Shown here piece after piece: positions 9,865 through 18,988 of a stretch of 47,385 nt of DNA. The stretch is from Gnetum montanum (Eukaryota; Streptophyta; Gnetopsida; Gnetales; Gnetaceae), in NCBI GenBank assembly GCA_015680685.1, contig MNCI01022152.1, positions 3,793 to 51,177 of the forward strand, given 5' to 3'. The notes beneath the pieces were generated by a model. It ran no database searches. It was not told the DNA's origin and saw nothing but the letters and a program-made list of their open reading frames with translations. Made by a program: the position numbers and the translations under genes. Within the stretch, counting starts at the first letter, position 1. The number at the start of each line of letters is the position of its first letter.

Positions 9865-9873
9865 TATAAATAG
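9865..9873 (+). promoter_or_regulatory. TATA box of the antisense gene
   Basis: TATAAATAG on the plus strand, about 185 bp before the ATG at 10050. It predicts a start near 9895-9900 and a 5' leader of roughly 150 nt. Confidence 0.65.
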
Positions 9874-10049
9874 GCGGTTTTTAGATGAAAACTGGTTGTT
9901 TGACTATCTGGATTTGAATTTACAAGCAGAGGAAGAGCAGAGCAGCGACAGAGAAAAGGCGTGAGCTAGGAAGAGCGAAGAGAAAGGCAAAGCTGTAAGT
10001 TTTTCTGATATCCGTAAGCAAGCTGTGAAGAAATCCTGCAACTAGCGTA

Positions 10050-10168
10050 ATGGCACTAAAGGTGAAGAAGCAGAACACCAAACTGGCGAAACTTGACGAG
10101 GTGCAGGCTAACCTGAACCGTGTCTCGCAGGCGCTGATCGATGTCTGCGACCCGACGCCTCTCAACCG
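10050..10168 (+). CDS. Antisense gene exon 1
   Basis: Starts at ATG 10050, is Lys- and Leu-rich and ends in phase 2 at donor GTAGGC (10169). The frame closes at a TAG right after the donor, as expected for an intron. Confidence 0.65.
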
Positions 10169-10599
10169 GTAGGCTCTTCTTTACGCTTGTCTATATGTTT
10201 GTTTGTTTTATTTGCCTAAATGTTTCTAGCTTAATGCGTATGTCGAATTATGGACCTCGGCTTAATGCGAGGGGTTTTGTGAGGTTGCGTCCATTACCGT
10301 TGTCAGGGACAAACCTTGCGTTGTTGCAAGGGTTTGGGCAATTTCAGCCTGGTTTGGTTTTGCGATTTTTTTCTGTTAAATGTAAATATGTAAATGTAGA
10401 TGTATTAATGCGTCTGGGTCATTTTCTACAGCATCGCGCTGAAACCCATCTTGCTTGTGTTGGATGTCATCGGGGTTTTATGCTGGTTAAACCCCATCGT
10501 CCCAAATGTCCCTCCTCCGCACACAAGAGTGTAGGGGAAGGCCATCTGGTATCGAAAGGGGGCTCTAGAGTTTTTGCAGTTTTTGCTACGTAATTTCAG

Positions 10600-10881
10600 C
10601 ATCATCATTTAGTCAAACGTGACCGGGGATGTTTCTGGCGCCATTCTGGAGCACCTGTTGCCAGGGTCTTCGCAGGGGATTCTGGCCTACCTAACAGATA
10701 GGGCGGTTGAGACGGGCAATCCCGAGGACCGAGCACTCAGCTCTCGGGGTCTGAGGAACTTGCAATGGATCTGGGATATGGCCCGCTTCAACTGCTACCA
10801 CGCATACAATATGCTGTTCGTGGCCCGCCATGTGTCAACGTATTTCCAGAACCCTCAAGGCACAGTATACTATGCAGGCGG
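10600..10881 (+). CDS. Antisense gene exon 2
   Basis: Acceptor TTTCAG ends at 10599. The first base completes the codon split with exon 1. A TAG at 10610-10612 lies just inside; the open part then encodes a helical segment ending YYAG. Donor GTAAGC at 10882, phase 2. The acceptor choice is the least certain of the gene. Confidence 0.6.
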
Positions 10882-10977
10882 GTAAGCGGATTTAGATAAC
10901 TGGTGCTTGGTGTTATATGTTACAATGTAAAAAGGTTTAACTGTATAACGTAGCTAAGGTTACGTTGTATTGTACAG

Positions 10978-11252
10978 GTACTTTATATGCGACAACAAGC
11001 TACTCGGCGATGGCGACACGTTGTCCTATGCCGAAACGGCAATAACAGAGTTTACCATGACGAATAACGTTCGCGCCGGTGTCATCAGACAAATCGGCCA
11101 CGAGATGCGTGAGTACCACTCACGCTATGCGGAAGCCTTCAAGAAGTGCCAAGAACTCAGATGGCTGCACGAGGATTGGACACTGGATCCGCCCCTCAGC
11201 GTCGAGGACGTGGAGATAGAGCTTCCGCAATTCCCGTTGTCGTTTGGCCCCG
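10978..11252 (+). CDS. Antisense gene exon 3
   Basis: Acceptor TTGTACAG ends at 10977. The first base completes a Gly codon and the frame continues YFICDNK. Donor GTAAGG at 11253, phase 1. The intron before it is only 96 bp. Confidence 0.8.
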
Positions 11253-11347
11253 GTAAGGTTGTTGCGTATTTGTGTTATTTGCGTAGTTGCGTGTTATGTC
11301 TATGGCGATAATGTTGTGCATTGTTTGGCTTGTATTTTGTCTTACAG

Positions 11348-12388
11348 TTAGGGAATCTCGGGAGATTACCCTTACAATTTCTGGCCGCGGGGTGAGAGAC
11401 GTCCTCTTCCGGTATGGGGACATCAAGGAGGCGCAGCGGTGGCTCGGCCACTCGGCGGCCCCAGCTGTGGTGGTCGCCAACCTCCAGACCGTAGGGCTAC
11501 TGCACTTGTTCCTGGCAGCCACTCCTGACGTTCCCGCCAGCGAGATGATCGGCCTGGTCGACTCCTTTAACGCGAAGGCCGACCGTTTCAGCACGCACGT
11601 GCATAACGTGCGTGTGAATTTTGACATCAACGCTCAGGTCTTTTCGGACCTGTTCGGTATCCCCGCCGGCGGCCTTCCTGTAAACCTGATGGTCCAGAGG
11701 GGCGTCAAAGTGGAGGCGCTTCTGCAGGAGTGGGCAAGAATCCCTAAGGACCAAAAGGGATTCCCCTGCGAGAAGTTCGAGCTGGCGACTGCCAAGACGC
11801 TATATCCCCTGTTTCGGGCTCGGACTTTCCCCAAGACCCTCTCGCAAGCGTGGAACTTTTTGGTAGAACAGACGTGCATCATGCGGGAGGTGCTAGAGGA
11901 GGGAGCCCGCTTCGACTGGGGAACCCATCTTTCCAAGGGTTTGCGAAGCGAGATGGTCAAGCTTTGCGAGAAGCTTGAGTCTCGCTTCAACGTGCATCAT
12001 GCCTTTTTCATCGCTACCCTCCGGCGGTTTGCTGAGTACCTGGTCGTCCAGAGGAACGGGGTCTGGGTGCTACAGGACCGAGACCAACTGTCAAAACCCT
12101 AGATTGCCCACATCCTCAACACTACCCGTGGGCAGGATCCACCGGAGGGGATTGGAGAGTCTATGTCCGTGACTACTAAAGGCATGACGGCACCCCGGGT
12201 GCGAGGCCTTGACAGTGTAGGCGGGATAATGCCCACCTACACCAGTGACGCCTCGCGAGGGAAGCGCCTGGCAGAGGAAATTGTGGAGCCTGCAGCCCGA
12301 CGGAAGAGGCTCCATCTGGCTGAGGCCCCTGAGGGCGAAGCCGGCCACACTGTGGGGCTCACGGTGCAGCGGACTAAGCCTCCGCCTG
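11348..12388 (+). CDS. Antisense gene exon 4
   Basis: Acceptor CTTACAG ends at 11347; two bases complete a Val codon. This is the longest uninterrupted coding block, Leu/Ala/Arg-rich with predicted helices and FDWGTHLSKG near its end. TAG at 12100-12102. The frame stays open beyond it to donor GTAAGT at 12389, phase 1. Confidence 0.8.
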
Positions 12389-12453
12389 GTAAGTGTTCAG
12401 CTTGTATACGCAATACTTTATTTTGTCTAGTATAATCGTGGCCTAATGTACAG

Positions 12454-13628
12454 GGATGTGCACAGCAAAAAAGACAAGTGGGCTGACCCCTGAGACAGGG
12501 GCAGTGGTGTTAAGGAGTGGGGAGGGGGCCTCGACTTTAGAAGCAGAGGCCCCGACTGTTAAGANNNNNNNNNNNNNNNNNNNNNNNNNNNNNNNNNNNN
12601 NNNNNNNNNNNNNNNNNNNNNNNNNNNNNNNNNNNNNNNNNNNNNNNNNNNNNNNNNNNNNNNNNNNNNNNNNNNNNNNNNNNNNNNNNNNNNNNNNNNN
12701 NNNNNNNNNNNNNNNNNNNNNNNNNNNNNNNNNNNNNNNNNNNNNNNNNNNNNNNNNNNNNNNNNNNNNNNNNNNNNNNNNNNNNNNNNNNNNNNNNNNN
12801 NNNNNNNNNNNNNNNNNNNNNNNNNNNNNNNNNNNNNNNNNNNNNNNNNNNNNNNNNNNNNNNNNNNNNNNNNNNNNNNNNNNNNNNNNNNNNNNNNNNN
12901 NNNNNNNNNNNNNNNNNNNNNNNNNNNNNNNNNNNNNNNNNNNNNNNNNNNNNNNNNNNNNNNNNNNNNNNNNNNNNNNNNNNNNNNNNNNNNNNNNNNN
13001 NNNNNNNNNNNNNNNNNNNNNNNNNNNNNNNNNNNNNNNNNNNNNNNNNNNNNNNNNNNNNNNNNNNNNNNNNNNNNNNNNNNNNNNNNNNNNNNNNNNN
13101 NNNNNNNNNNNNNNNNNNNNNNNNNNCGTCAAGAACAATGTACAGACCAGTCGAGCTCTGATAGAGCAAAGGATGCAGATAGAGCTCCTTGCTCAAAAGA
13201 TTCGAGACTGGAGGGACTACTGCGTGGGTGTTCAGGAATGGGGGCAAAAGGAGAAAGACCACAAACATGTATATAAAAGGGAAAGCAATGCATACCGAAA
13301 ACGCTACCGTGAGTCCGCTATCAAAGCACATTCCTTAGAGGTCTTTGTCGACACCATTGGACCGTCCGAGGCCTTCAAGAAGTTTGAGAAATAGGTGACC
13401 GTCACTGCTTCTCCAGAGAGAGCAATGGTCTTTCCTAGGGATCAAGCTTCGATCCCTACCTTCTATCCCGATCCTCCCTCCTGGAGGAGCGTGGAGAAAG
13501 GAAAGGTGAAGGCAGGCATGGCCTTGGGCGCAGATGCATGGCAAGACTTGACTGAGGATGAAATCATGGAGCGTTTGTGGGCCGGACTGGAGAAGCTTCC
13601 CTTCGCTGCAGAAGTTGGGTCATCTCGG
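12454..13628 (+). CDS. Antisense gene exon 5 (contains assembly gap)
   Basis: Acceptor GTACAG ends at 12453; two bases complete a Gly codon. After the N run the same frame resumes and encodes a coiled coil rich in K, E, R and Y. TAG at 13392-13394 is followed by a further open stretch to donor GTAAGC at 13629, phase 0. Confidence 0.75.
12565..13126. other. Assembly gap (562 N)
   Basis: Unsequenced stretch inside exon 5. The reading frame is the same on both sides if the nominal length is right. Missing residues could include a key domain. Confidence 0.99.
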
Positions 13629-13708
13629 GTAAGCTCACGCACGGCTTAACCAGTGCGTCTCCCGACATAACGCTGCTTATTCTAATGTTTACGCTATTGG
13701 TGTTTCAG

Positions 13709-13954
13709 GTACCAGAAGGTGGAGAGCGTGCGCCCGATGAGGGGTTGGAGGAAGAAGCTATGGGAGCGGAAGTGGGACGCAATGAGGAAGAGCGTCTTCC
13801 TGTGGAGCCAGCGTTAGAACGAGAGTCTCGTGAAGAGACAATCTTTCCAGAAGAAATATTTCCTGGAAACGACGGCCCACTAGAGGACGACCTTTTAGGG
13901 GTTGATCTTGAGCTAAGGGACACGGGTGATAGTGGCAGCAGGGGTCATGCGTAG
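13709..13954 (+). CDS. Antisense gene exon 6, acidic tail
   Basis: Acceptor GTTTCAG ends at 13708, phase 0. It encodes a very Glu/Asp-rich tail (EEE, EDD clusters) closed by TAG at 13952-13954. Such tails are common in nuclear or chromatin-associated proteins, but no localisation signal is certain. Confidence 0.75.
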   Translation, partial: VPEGGERAPDEGLEEEAMGAEVGRNEEERLPVEPALERESREETIFPEEIFPGNDGPLEDDLLGVDLELRDTGDSGSRGHA

Positions 13955-14045
13955 TTTTGTTTTTCTGGCATTTTGTCACAATGAGTTAAAAGACAAAGAT
14001 GTTATAAAGTTTGACTATTTATCACATTTTTTGTCATTTTGTCTT

Positions 14046-14545
14046 AGTTTAAGGCCATTGCGGGCCGAAAGCGTAAATGGATTATGAATCAATGCGTAAA
14101 TTGGGAAGTAACTACTAGTTTAAGGCCGTTGCGGGCCAGGAGCGTAAACTAACTAGTTTAAGGCCGTTGCGGGCCATTGCGTAAATTAACTAGTTTAAGG
14201 CCGTTGCGGGCCAGTGCATACGCTAACTAGTTTAAGGCCGTTGCGGGCCACTGTGTAAAGATGTAAACAATGTAGGTATGCGTAAATACGAAAGAAAGTG
14301 GTAAATGGCAACTACTAGTTTAAGGCCGTTGCGGGCCAATGCGTAAATTAACTAGTTTAAGGCCATTGCGGGCCACAGCGTAAATTGACTAGTTTAAGGC
14401 TGTTGCGGGCCACTGGGTAAATTTTTTTTTTTTTGGTGACTAGTTTAAGGCCGTTGCGGGCCAGTAGCGTACGCTAACTAGTTTAAGGCCATTGCGGGCC
14501 AGTGCGTACGCTAACTAGTTTAAGGCCGTTGCGGGCCAGTGCGTA
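14046..14545. repeat. Tandem array B, 11 copies of a 36-40 bp unit
   Basis: Eleven copies of a unit with core AGTTTAAGGCCGTTGCGGGC, mostly preceded by ACTAGT and followed by a GCGTAAA-like spacer. Starts lie near 14046, 14114, 14152, 14189, 14225, 14314, 14351, 14388, 14438, 14476 and 14515. It lies just past the end of the antisense gene and past gag-pro, between the two convergent units. The GGCC...GGCC core could form a hairpin. Copies are highly uniform. Confidence 0.9.
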
Positions 14546-14639
14546 AAACAGGTAAACTTGGACATTGTGTGAAGCAATAAAGAAACATGCGTATAAGAAC
14601 ATGCGTAAAATGACATATGCAAAGGAAAAAGGCGAAACT

Positions 14640-14810
14640 TAAAAGGCAAGAGTCAGAGGGCGAAGCGTAAAAGCACACAGATATAAAGCACGCAGACATA
14701 AAGGAAACAAGCATAAAGCATACAGGCATAAAGAAAACAAGCGTAAAGCATACAGGCATAAAGAAAACAAGCGTAAAGCATACAGGCACAAAGAAAGCAA
14801 GCGGTTGGTG
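14640..14810. repeat. Tandem array C, ~30-bp A-rich units
   Basis: Four to five units of 'aaagcatacaggcataaagaa' type about 29-30 bp apart. Reading frames here (repeated MPVCF/LYACFL on the minus strand) are repeat artefacts. It lies next to the gag-pro stop. Confidence 0.8.
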
Positions 14811-14850
14811 AATACGCTAACTTGCATGCACGCACGCTGTAGGGCTTTGT

Positions 14851-16686
14851 TCAGCCATCAATGCGCAACTGCTTCTTAGCGGCTTTGATGTTCACTGCTA
14901 CATAAGGGTGAGGAGGTTTGCAGTCCGACTCCTCTACGCTTTCATTCGGAAATGGCAAGTCAGCCCAGGCTAGACCATCAGTAGTGTCATTGGTCTATTT
15001 AGGGGCTTGGGGAGAAGGCTGGTCATCATCCATTTCAATCTCTGAACCCCGCTCTTCTGCAATGTTACTAACGGTCCTGGGAGTGATCTCGTCGCCACGT
15101 ATGACAACCTCCCCTCCAGCGTAAGGTAGGTGTATCTCCTGATGGATAGGCGACGAGACCGCCCTCAGCTGGGCTAACCACGACCTCCCTAAGATCAGGT
15201 TAAAGCCTGGCATCTCCTCAACGACTAGAAATGTGGCTTCTGTGGGGAATTGATTCCCCGCCACAAACTCAATACACACCGTCCCCTTGACTTGAACCCG
15301 TGCTCCATTGAAGGATTTTAAGCAGGCCGTTGTCGTGGGAGTGACCTGGTCGACCAGACCCAACCTATCCACAATGGAATAGGGAACGACATTAGTGGCT
15401 GTGCCATCATCCACATGCACCCTCCGGATGCGGTACTGACCAACCCGAATGGTGATGAACATCGGTTCCGTTGTCACTTGACCCTTCTCCGGATCATCTT
15501 TAACAGACTCGTCCAGAAAGGTCAATGAGGTGGGCTTGGGTTGTTCAGCGTCAGGAGGAAACATGATAGCGTGTATTGCTTCCTCTTCTACTGGCAAGCT
15601 GGCGTCCACTGATATGGACGTCAGCATGCGTACCATAGCCTCACGATGTTCTTGAGAAGTCATCAAAAAATTGTACAAGCTCAGCGTTGTATTCTTCTGC
15701 TTGAGAGCTTGTTTAACCTGCGTGAATGCGTTGAGGAGGTCCTTCTCTCGGCAGGGTGGTTTATCCCCCTTATCCTCCTCCATCCGCCCCAAGAGACGGA
15801 TCTCCCAAGGTAGAGTGGTGTCAGAAGAGGGGTTGCTTTTCTTCCTTCCAAGAGAAGGCTGCTGCGTTTCTGTGCTTTTGCCATGCTTCTGGGGCATAGC
15901 CATGGGCACAGAGGCTAGGGGCCTGGGCTTCGGGAAGCCGAGTGTAGAGTTGCCTTCAGTGCTCTCCTCCTTTCGCTTAGGAGGCAATGCTTGATGGTGT
16001 TGGTTCGAGGTCTGCCCCTGCGTGAGAGGAGCAGCCTGTGGTCGGGGCACCCTAATGATGAAGGGCACCCTTGGTGTGGGCGCAGACGAAGCTGTGGCTT
16101 GAGCGGTAGCGTATGACTGAGGTCGTGCTTGAGAAGGCGCCCGTATAATGAACGGTGGCCGTGAGACCCCACCTGCTGCCGAAGAAGTAGTTGCCCCCTT
16201 TTTTGAGCTGGCGGGCACACGCAAAACAAACGGTTGCCTTGGTGGCCCTTTACGCTCACTGTCCGTACTCACCACAGTGATTGTATAAGGATCGTAAGTT
16301 GCGTTTAACGGATCCTTATAGACATGTAATGTCTGGTTTTCTGGACGTGTTGGGTTACTACTGTCCAGCTTCAAATGACCTTCGTCGATCATGCGTTGAA
16401 TATCGTCCTTCAACGCCCAGCAGTAATCCATATCGTAACCACACATCTGATGGTAGTCACAAAAGCGATCCAGCCGGAAAGATCTCGGAACTGCCGGCTC
16501 GTTAGGCAACGCTAAGGAAGGATCCTTCGACAGTTCACAGTGCCGTCTGTGACGTTTCAGGGCTTCCTCGGACACTTTCTTGGGTTGAATGTGTCCTTCT
16601 GCTAACAGTTGTTTAAGCAGTTCAGAGTGTTTCACTGGAAGAGCCGCGTATTTTGAATGGTCTTTACGCTCAAAATTAGGCTTTGG
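14851..16686 (-). pseudogene. pro: gag-pro frame, zinc knuckle and protease part
   Basis: Continues the gag frame after the TAG at 16689-16687 and runs to TGA at 14853-14851, with one more TAG at 14997-14995. It opens with a CX2H-type knuckle (16461-16420), then a Pro-rich linker holding three PF(V/I)(L/I)R(V/A)P motifs. An aspartic protease follows with VDDGTATNVVP as the catalytic loop (first Asp catalytic, DDG instead of the commoner DSG/DTG) and FNLILGRSWL as the second conserved loop, about 15483-15166. The post-protease tail resembles Tat elements. It would cleave Gag and Gag-Pol during particle maturation. Catalytic loops are intact; only stops disable it. Confidence 0.88.
16420..16461 (-). 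other. Zinc-knuckle-like motif with His replaced by Tyr
   Basis: CDYHQMCGYDMDYC. Related plant gypsy proteins usually have CxYHxxxGHxxxxC here. The Tyr codon TAC is one C-to-T change from a His codon CAC, so zinc binding is probably impaired. Confidence 0.55.
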
Positions 16687-18747
16687 CTAGGGGGGCTGTT
16701 GAGGGGTAGCCGTGGGCTGGCTAGTGCTGGCACTGGCCGTGGTCTCAGGCGGCGCTGTCGCTGGGGCCTTCTTTCCCTTGCTTTTGGCATTCTCAGTTAA
16801 TGCCGCTATAGTGGTGGTTGCTGGCTTACCTTTGTCCTTAGCCTTGTTGTGCGTATTTCTGTAAGCAATGTACGCCAGGTCTTTGCTAGCTTCCGCAGCA
16901 TCTTGGATGCTCCGGACCTGGGCGAAGGCCTGGCGTATGTCTCCAGGGGAAAGGTAATACAGCTTGGACTTGATAAAGTCGTTGACCGCTCCCTTGAATA
17001 TGGCCAGCAGATGGGAGTCCGTGATCGGGTCACGACTCTCATTCAAGGTAGCGTTCCAACGCTGTATGAACTTTTGGACCGGCTCGAGCGGGTCTTGTTT
17101 CACCCCCATAAGCTGCTCCAACGTGACTTCCGGTTTCATGTTGTATCTGAATCGGGTCACGAATTGGGTCAGCAGCTCTTCCAATGTTGTAATGGAAGAG
17201 CGTGGGAGAGCTCTATACCAGTCTAAAGCCTTTCCTGTTAACGACATTGCAAAAACTCTGACCAGAGTGTGCGACCATGGTTGCAATAACAAGGATTCGG
17301 ACCTGAAGGTGGCCAAGTGAGTGTTGGGATCCCCCTCCCCATTATACTTAGTAAAATGTGGGAGGGACATCCCGGGTGGTAGCGACAACACGGGGACCGC
17401 TGGATTAATCGAATCATCTTGGTAGAAATCCGTGATCTGAATGGTGTCAGATCCAGCGGTCTTGAGGCGTCGAACCTCCTCAGTAAGTGTCTGGATAAGC
17501 TGGAATGCTTGATCCAGACCTGTCAACAGCTGCGGTTGTGCCGTAGGCGGCTGTGCAGCAGGCGGAGGGACTGGATGGATAGCCCTTGGCCACTGAAATG
17601 CCGGGGGTGGTTGGGTAACAGCTGGTGGGGCAGGGATCCCTGTGGGCTGAGGGGCCTGCGAAGACCACCACCCGCCGACCTGTGATGAGGGGTTAGCCGT
17701 AGCCTGCTGCTAGGCATAGTGATAAGTGTAACGAGGAAGCACCCGTGAAAATTGCGCCGCCGGTGCTGGCGGGGGCTGGACATTGTAAGCTGCCTGCGTT
17801 TGCTGGCCTATTACTGGGTTGACCCAATGACTCGTCACAGGGTTAGCCCAGTGACTCGTCGCAGGGTACTGGACAAAGGTTTGCGGCGGCACGGTCTCAG
17901 CATGCTGTTGAGTCGACGGAGGTGGGAACACTTCGGGACGAGTCGAAGGCGTGGCGTGAGTCTGTACGTGAGGGATGAAATGGGGAATGGTGGCCATCGG
18001 TCCGACCGCCGGAATGTTCATTGTCTGCTGCAACGGAAATGTCCCCGCGTTATACTGCAGTTGCATCCCAGAAGGCTACGCGTTTACCTGGTGCGACCTA
18101 GACAGCTGCGCGTTGGCCTGGTGAGACCCAGACGGCTGCGCGTTGGCCTGGTGAGACCCAGACGGCTGCGCGTTGGCCTGAGGGAGAACAGGTATGTGCA
18201 TCTGCATGGTCATGGCCGAGTCTATAGAAGTCGTCTCTCCGTTGAAAGGGAACAACGGATTTATGTATGTCTGAGGAGACAAGGTATGGAACGAATGCTC
18301 CGACATGGCCGCGAATTCTTCCTCTGCCTCTGCTTCCTCCTCACGCTCGGGCTCTACCGCAGGCTGTGAGGCCTGGCCTCTAGCCATGATCAGCTGAGAA
18401 ATCAGCTTGTTTTGGTGCTCGGTCAAGGGGATTATATCATAAGCCGTTGGCTTGAAATCGTAACCTCCTTGGTGGAGCACCTCAAAGTTGCGTTTTGCCT
18501 CAAGCTCGGCTCGGCTGAGAGCCAACCTCGCCTGGATCTTGACGCAAATAAAGTTGTAGTCCTCAGGGGTTATGACCGTAAATATAGGATCTTTCCCCTG
18601 AAGCCTTAATGAACGGTGCAGGGGTCCCTGAGGACCGGTTGTACCAGGGGCTGGCCCCGTGGCCACCGTCGGGTTCACGGGCGCGACACCCGGGTCAACA
18701 GTGACCATGGCAGCTGTGGCTGTCGTGTTAACGTAGTAAGAGTCCAT
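16687..18747 (-). pseudogene. gag: gag, with TAG breaks
   Basis: Starts at ATG 18747 and stays in one frame through TAG at 18078-18076 and 17712-17710 to TAG at 16689-16687. The N-terminal third is helical, then acidic (EEEAEAEEE); a four-fold decapeptide repeat (consensus QANAQPSGSH) follows at about 18070-18185, then a long Pro/Gln/Thr-rich part. The Retrotrans_gag domain lies at about 17364-16957 with LPHFTKYNGEGDP, LDWYRALP and LLTQFVTRF. Gag packs the element RNA into particles. Gag of this element is unusually long (about 690 codons) because of the N-terminal extension. All breaks fit CAG-to-TAG; for the first, the sister repeats show the glutamine directly. Confidence 0.9.
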
Positions 18748-18970
18748 GGATCAAGGATGAAAAAGATGACTAGAAATCGGATTTGATAAAGAGAAAAGTT
18801 GGCAAACAGCACAAAAGGCTTTCTACCTTGCCGGATTTCAAAGAAATCGTCTTTGTGACCGATCGAATACCACACGATTGACCTTAGACCTCCCCAGAGG
18901 TATTATGTCTACGGCCTAGGGTATAGATCGCTAACAGGGTTACCCGAAATATTCGGATCGGAGCCTGAAG
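18748..18970 (-). other. Untranslated leader before gag
   Basis: Sequence between primer-binding site and gag ATG. No open frame of note. A packaging signal would be expected here but cannot be identified by eye. Confidence 0.5.
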
Positions 18971-18988
18971 GCCCTTCTTCTAGCGCCA
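18971..18988 (-). promoter_or_regulatory. Primer-binding site
   Basis: TGGCGCTAGAAGAAGGGC on the minus strand, six bases after the LTR terminus at 18995. It begins with TGG as required to pair with a tRNA CCA end. The primer tRNA cannot be named with confidence. This site also fixes the inner LTR end. Confidence 0.75.

Larger units (their letters stand above)
10050..13954 (+). pseudogene. Six-exon antisense gene inside the retrotransposon
   Basis: Opposite in strand to gag and pol. Exons: 10050-10168, 10600-10881, 10978-11252, 11348-12388, 12454-13628, 13709-13954. Every junction is GT...AG and every phase agrees, so the exons join into one frame of 3,138 nt (about 1,045 residues at nominal gap size). 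The ATG has G at -3 and +4. The product starts with a short helical segment, has a large globular middle (exons 2-4), a Glu/Lys/Arg/Gln-rich coiled coil after the gap (about 13128-13330) and an acidic tail. A segment in exon 4 (VNFDINAQVFSDLFGIP) loosely recalls the helical 'plant mobile / plant transposon' domains found in extra ORFs of plant elements; that is weak. Function unknown. Three in-frame TAGs (10610, 12100, 13392) break it, all plausibly former CAG. Part of exon 5 is an assembly gap. Confidence 0.8.

Noticed and set aside
14046-14545. CRISPR-like array (11 regular repeats with spacers)
   Set aside because: Plant retrotransposon context, spacers are themselves similar, no cas genes; an ordinary tandem array.
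14520-14835. Minus-strand repeated MPVCFTLVFF / LYACFL frames resembling membrane peptides
   Set aside because: Three frames are open at once over array C; this is repeat periodicity.
16849-17685. Plus-strand frames opposite gag
   Set aside because: Shadows of the GC-rich gag coding strand without recognisable motifs.
7209-18078. Programmed stop-codon read-through or a reassigned TAG
   Set aside because: The Gag internal repeat shows a plain C-to-T change, and older fossils nearby have the same bias; mutation is simpler.
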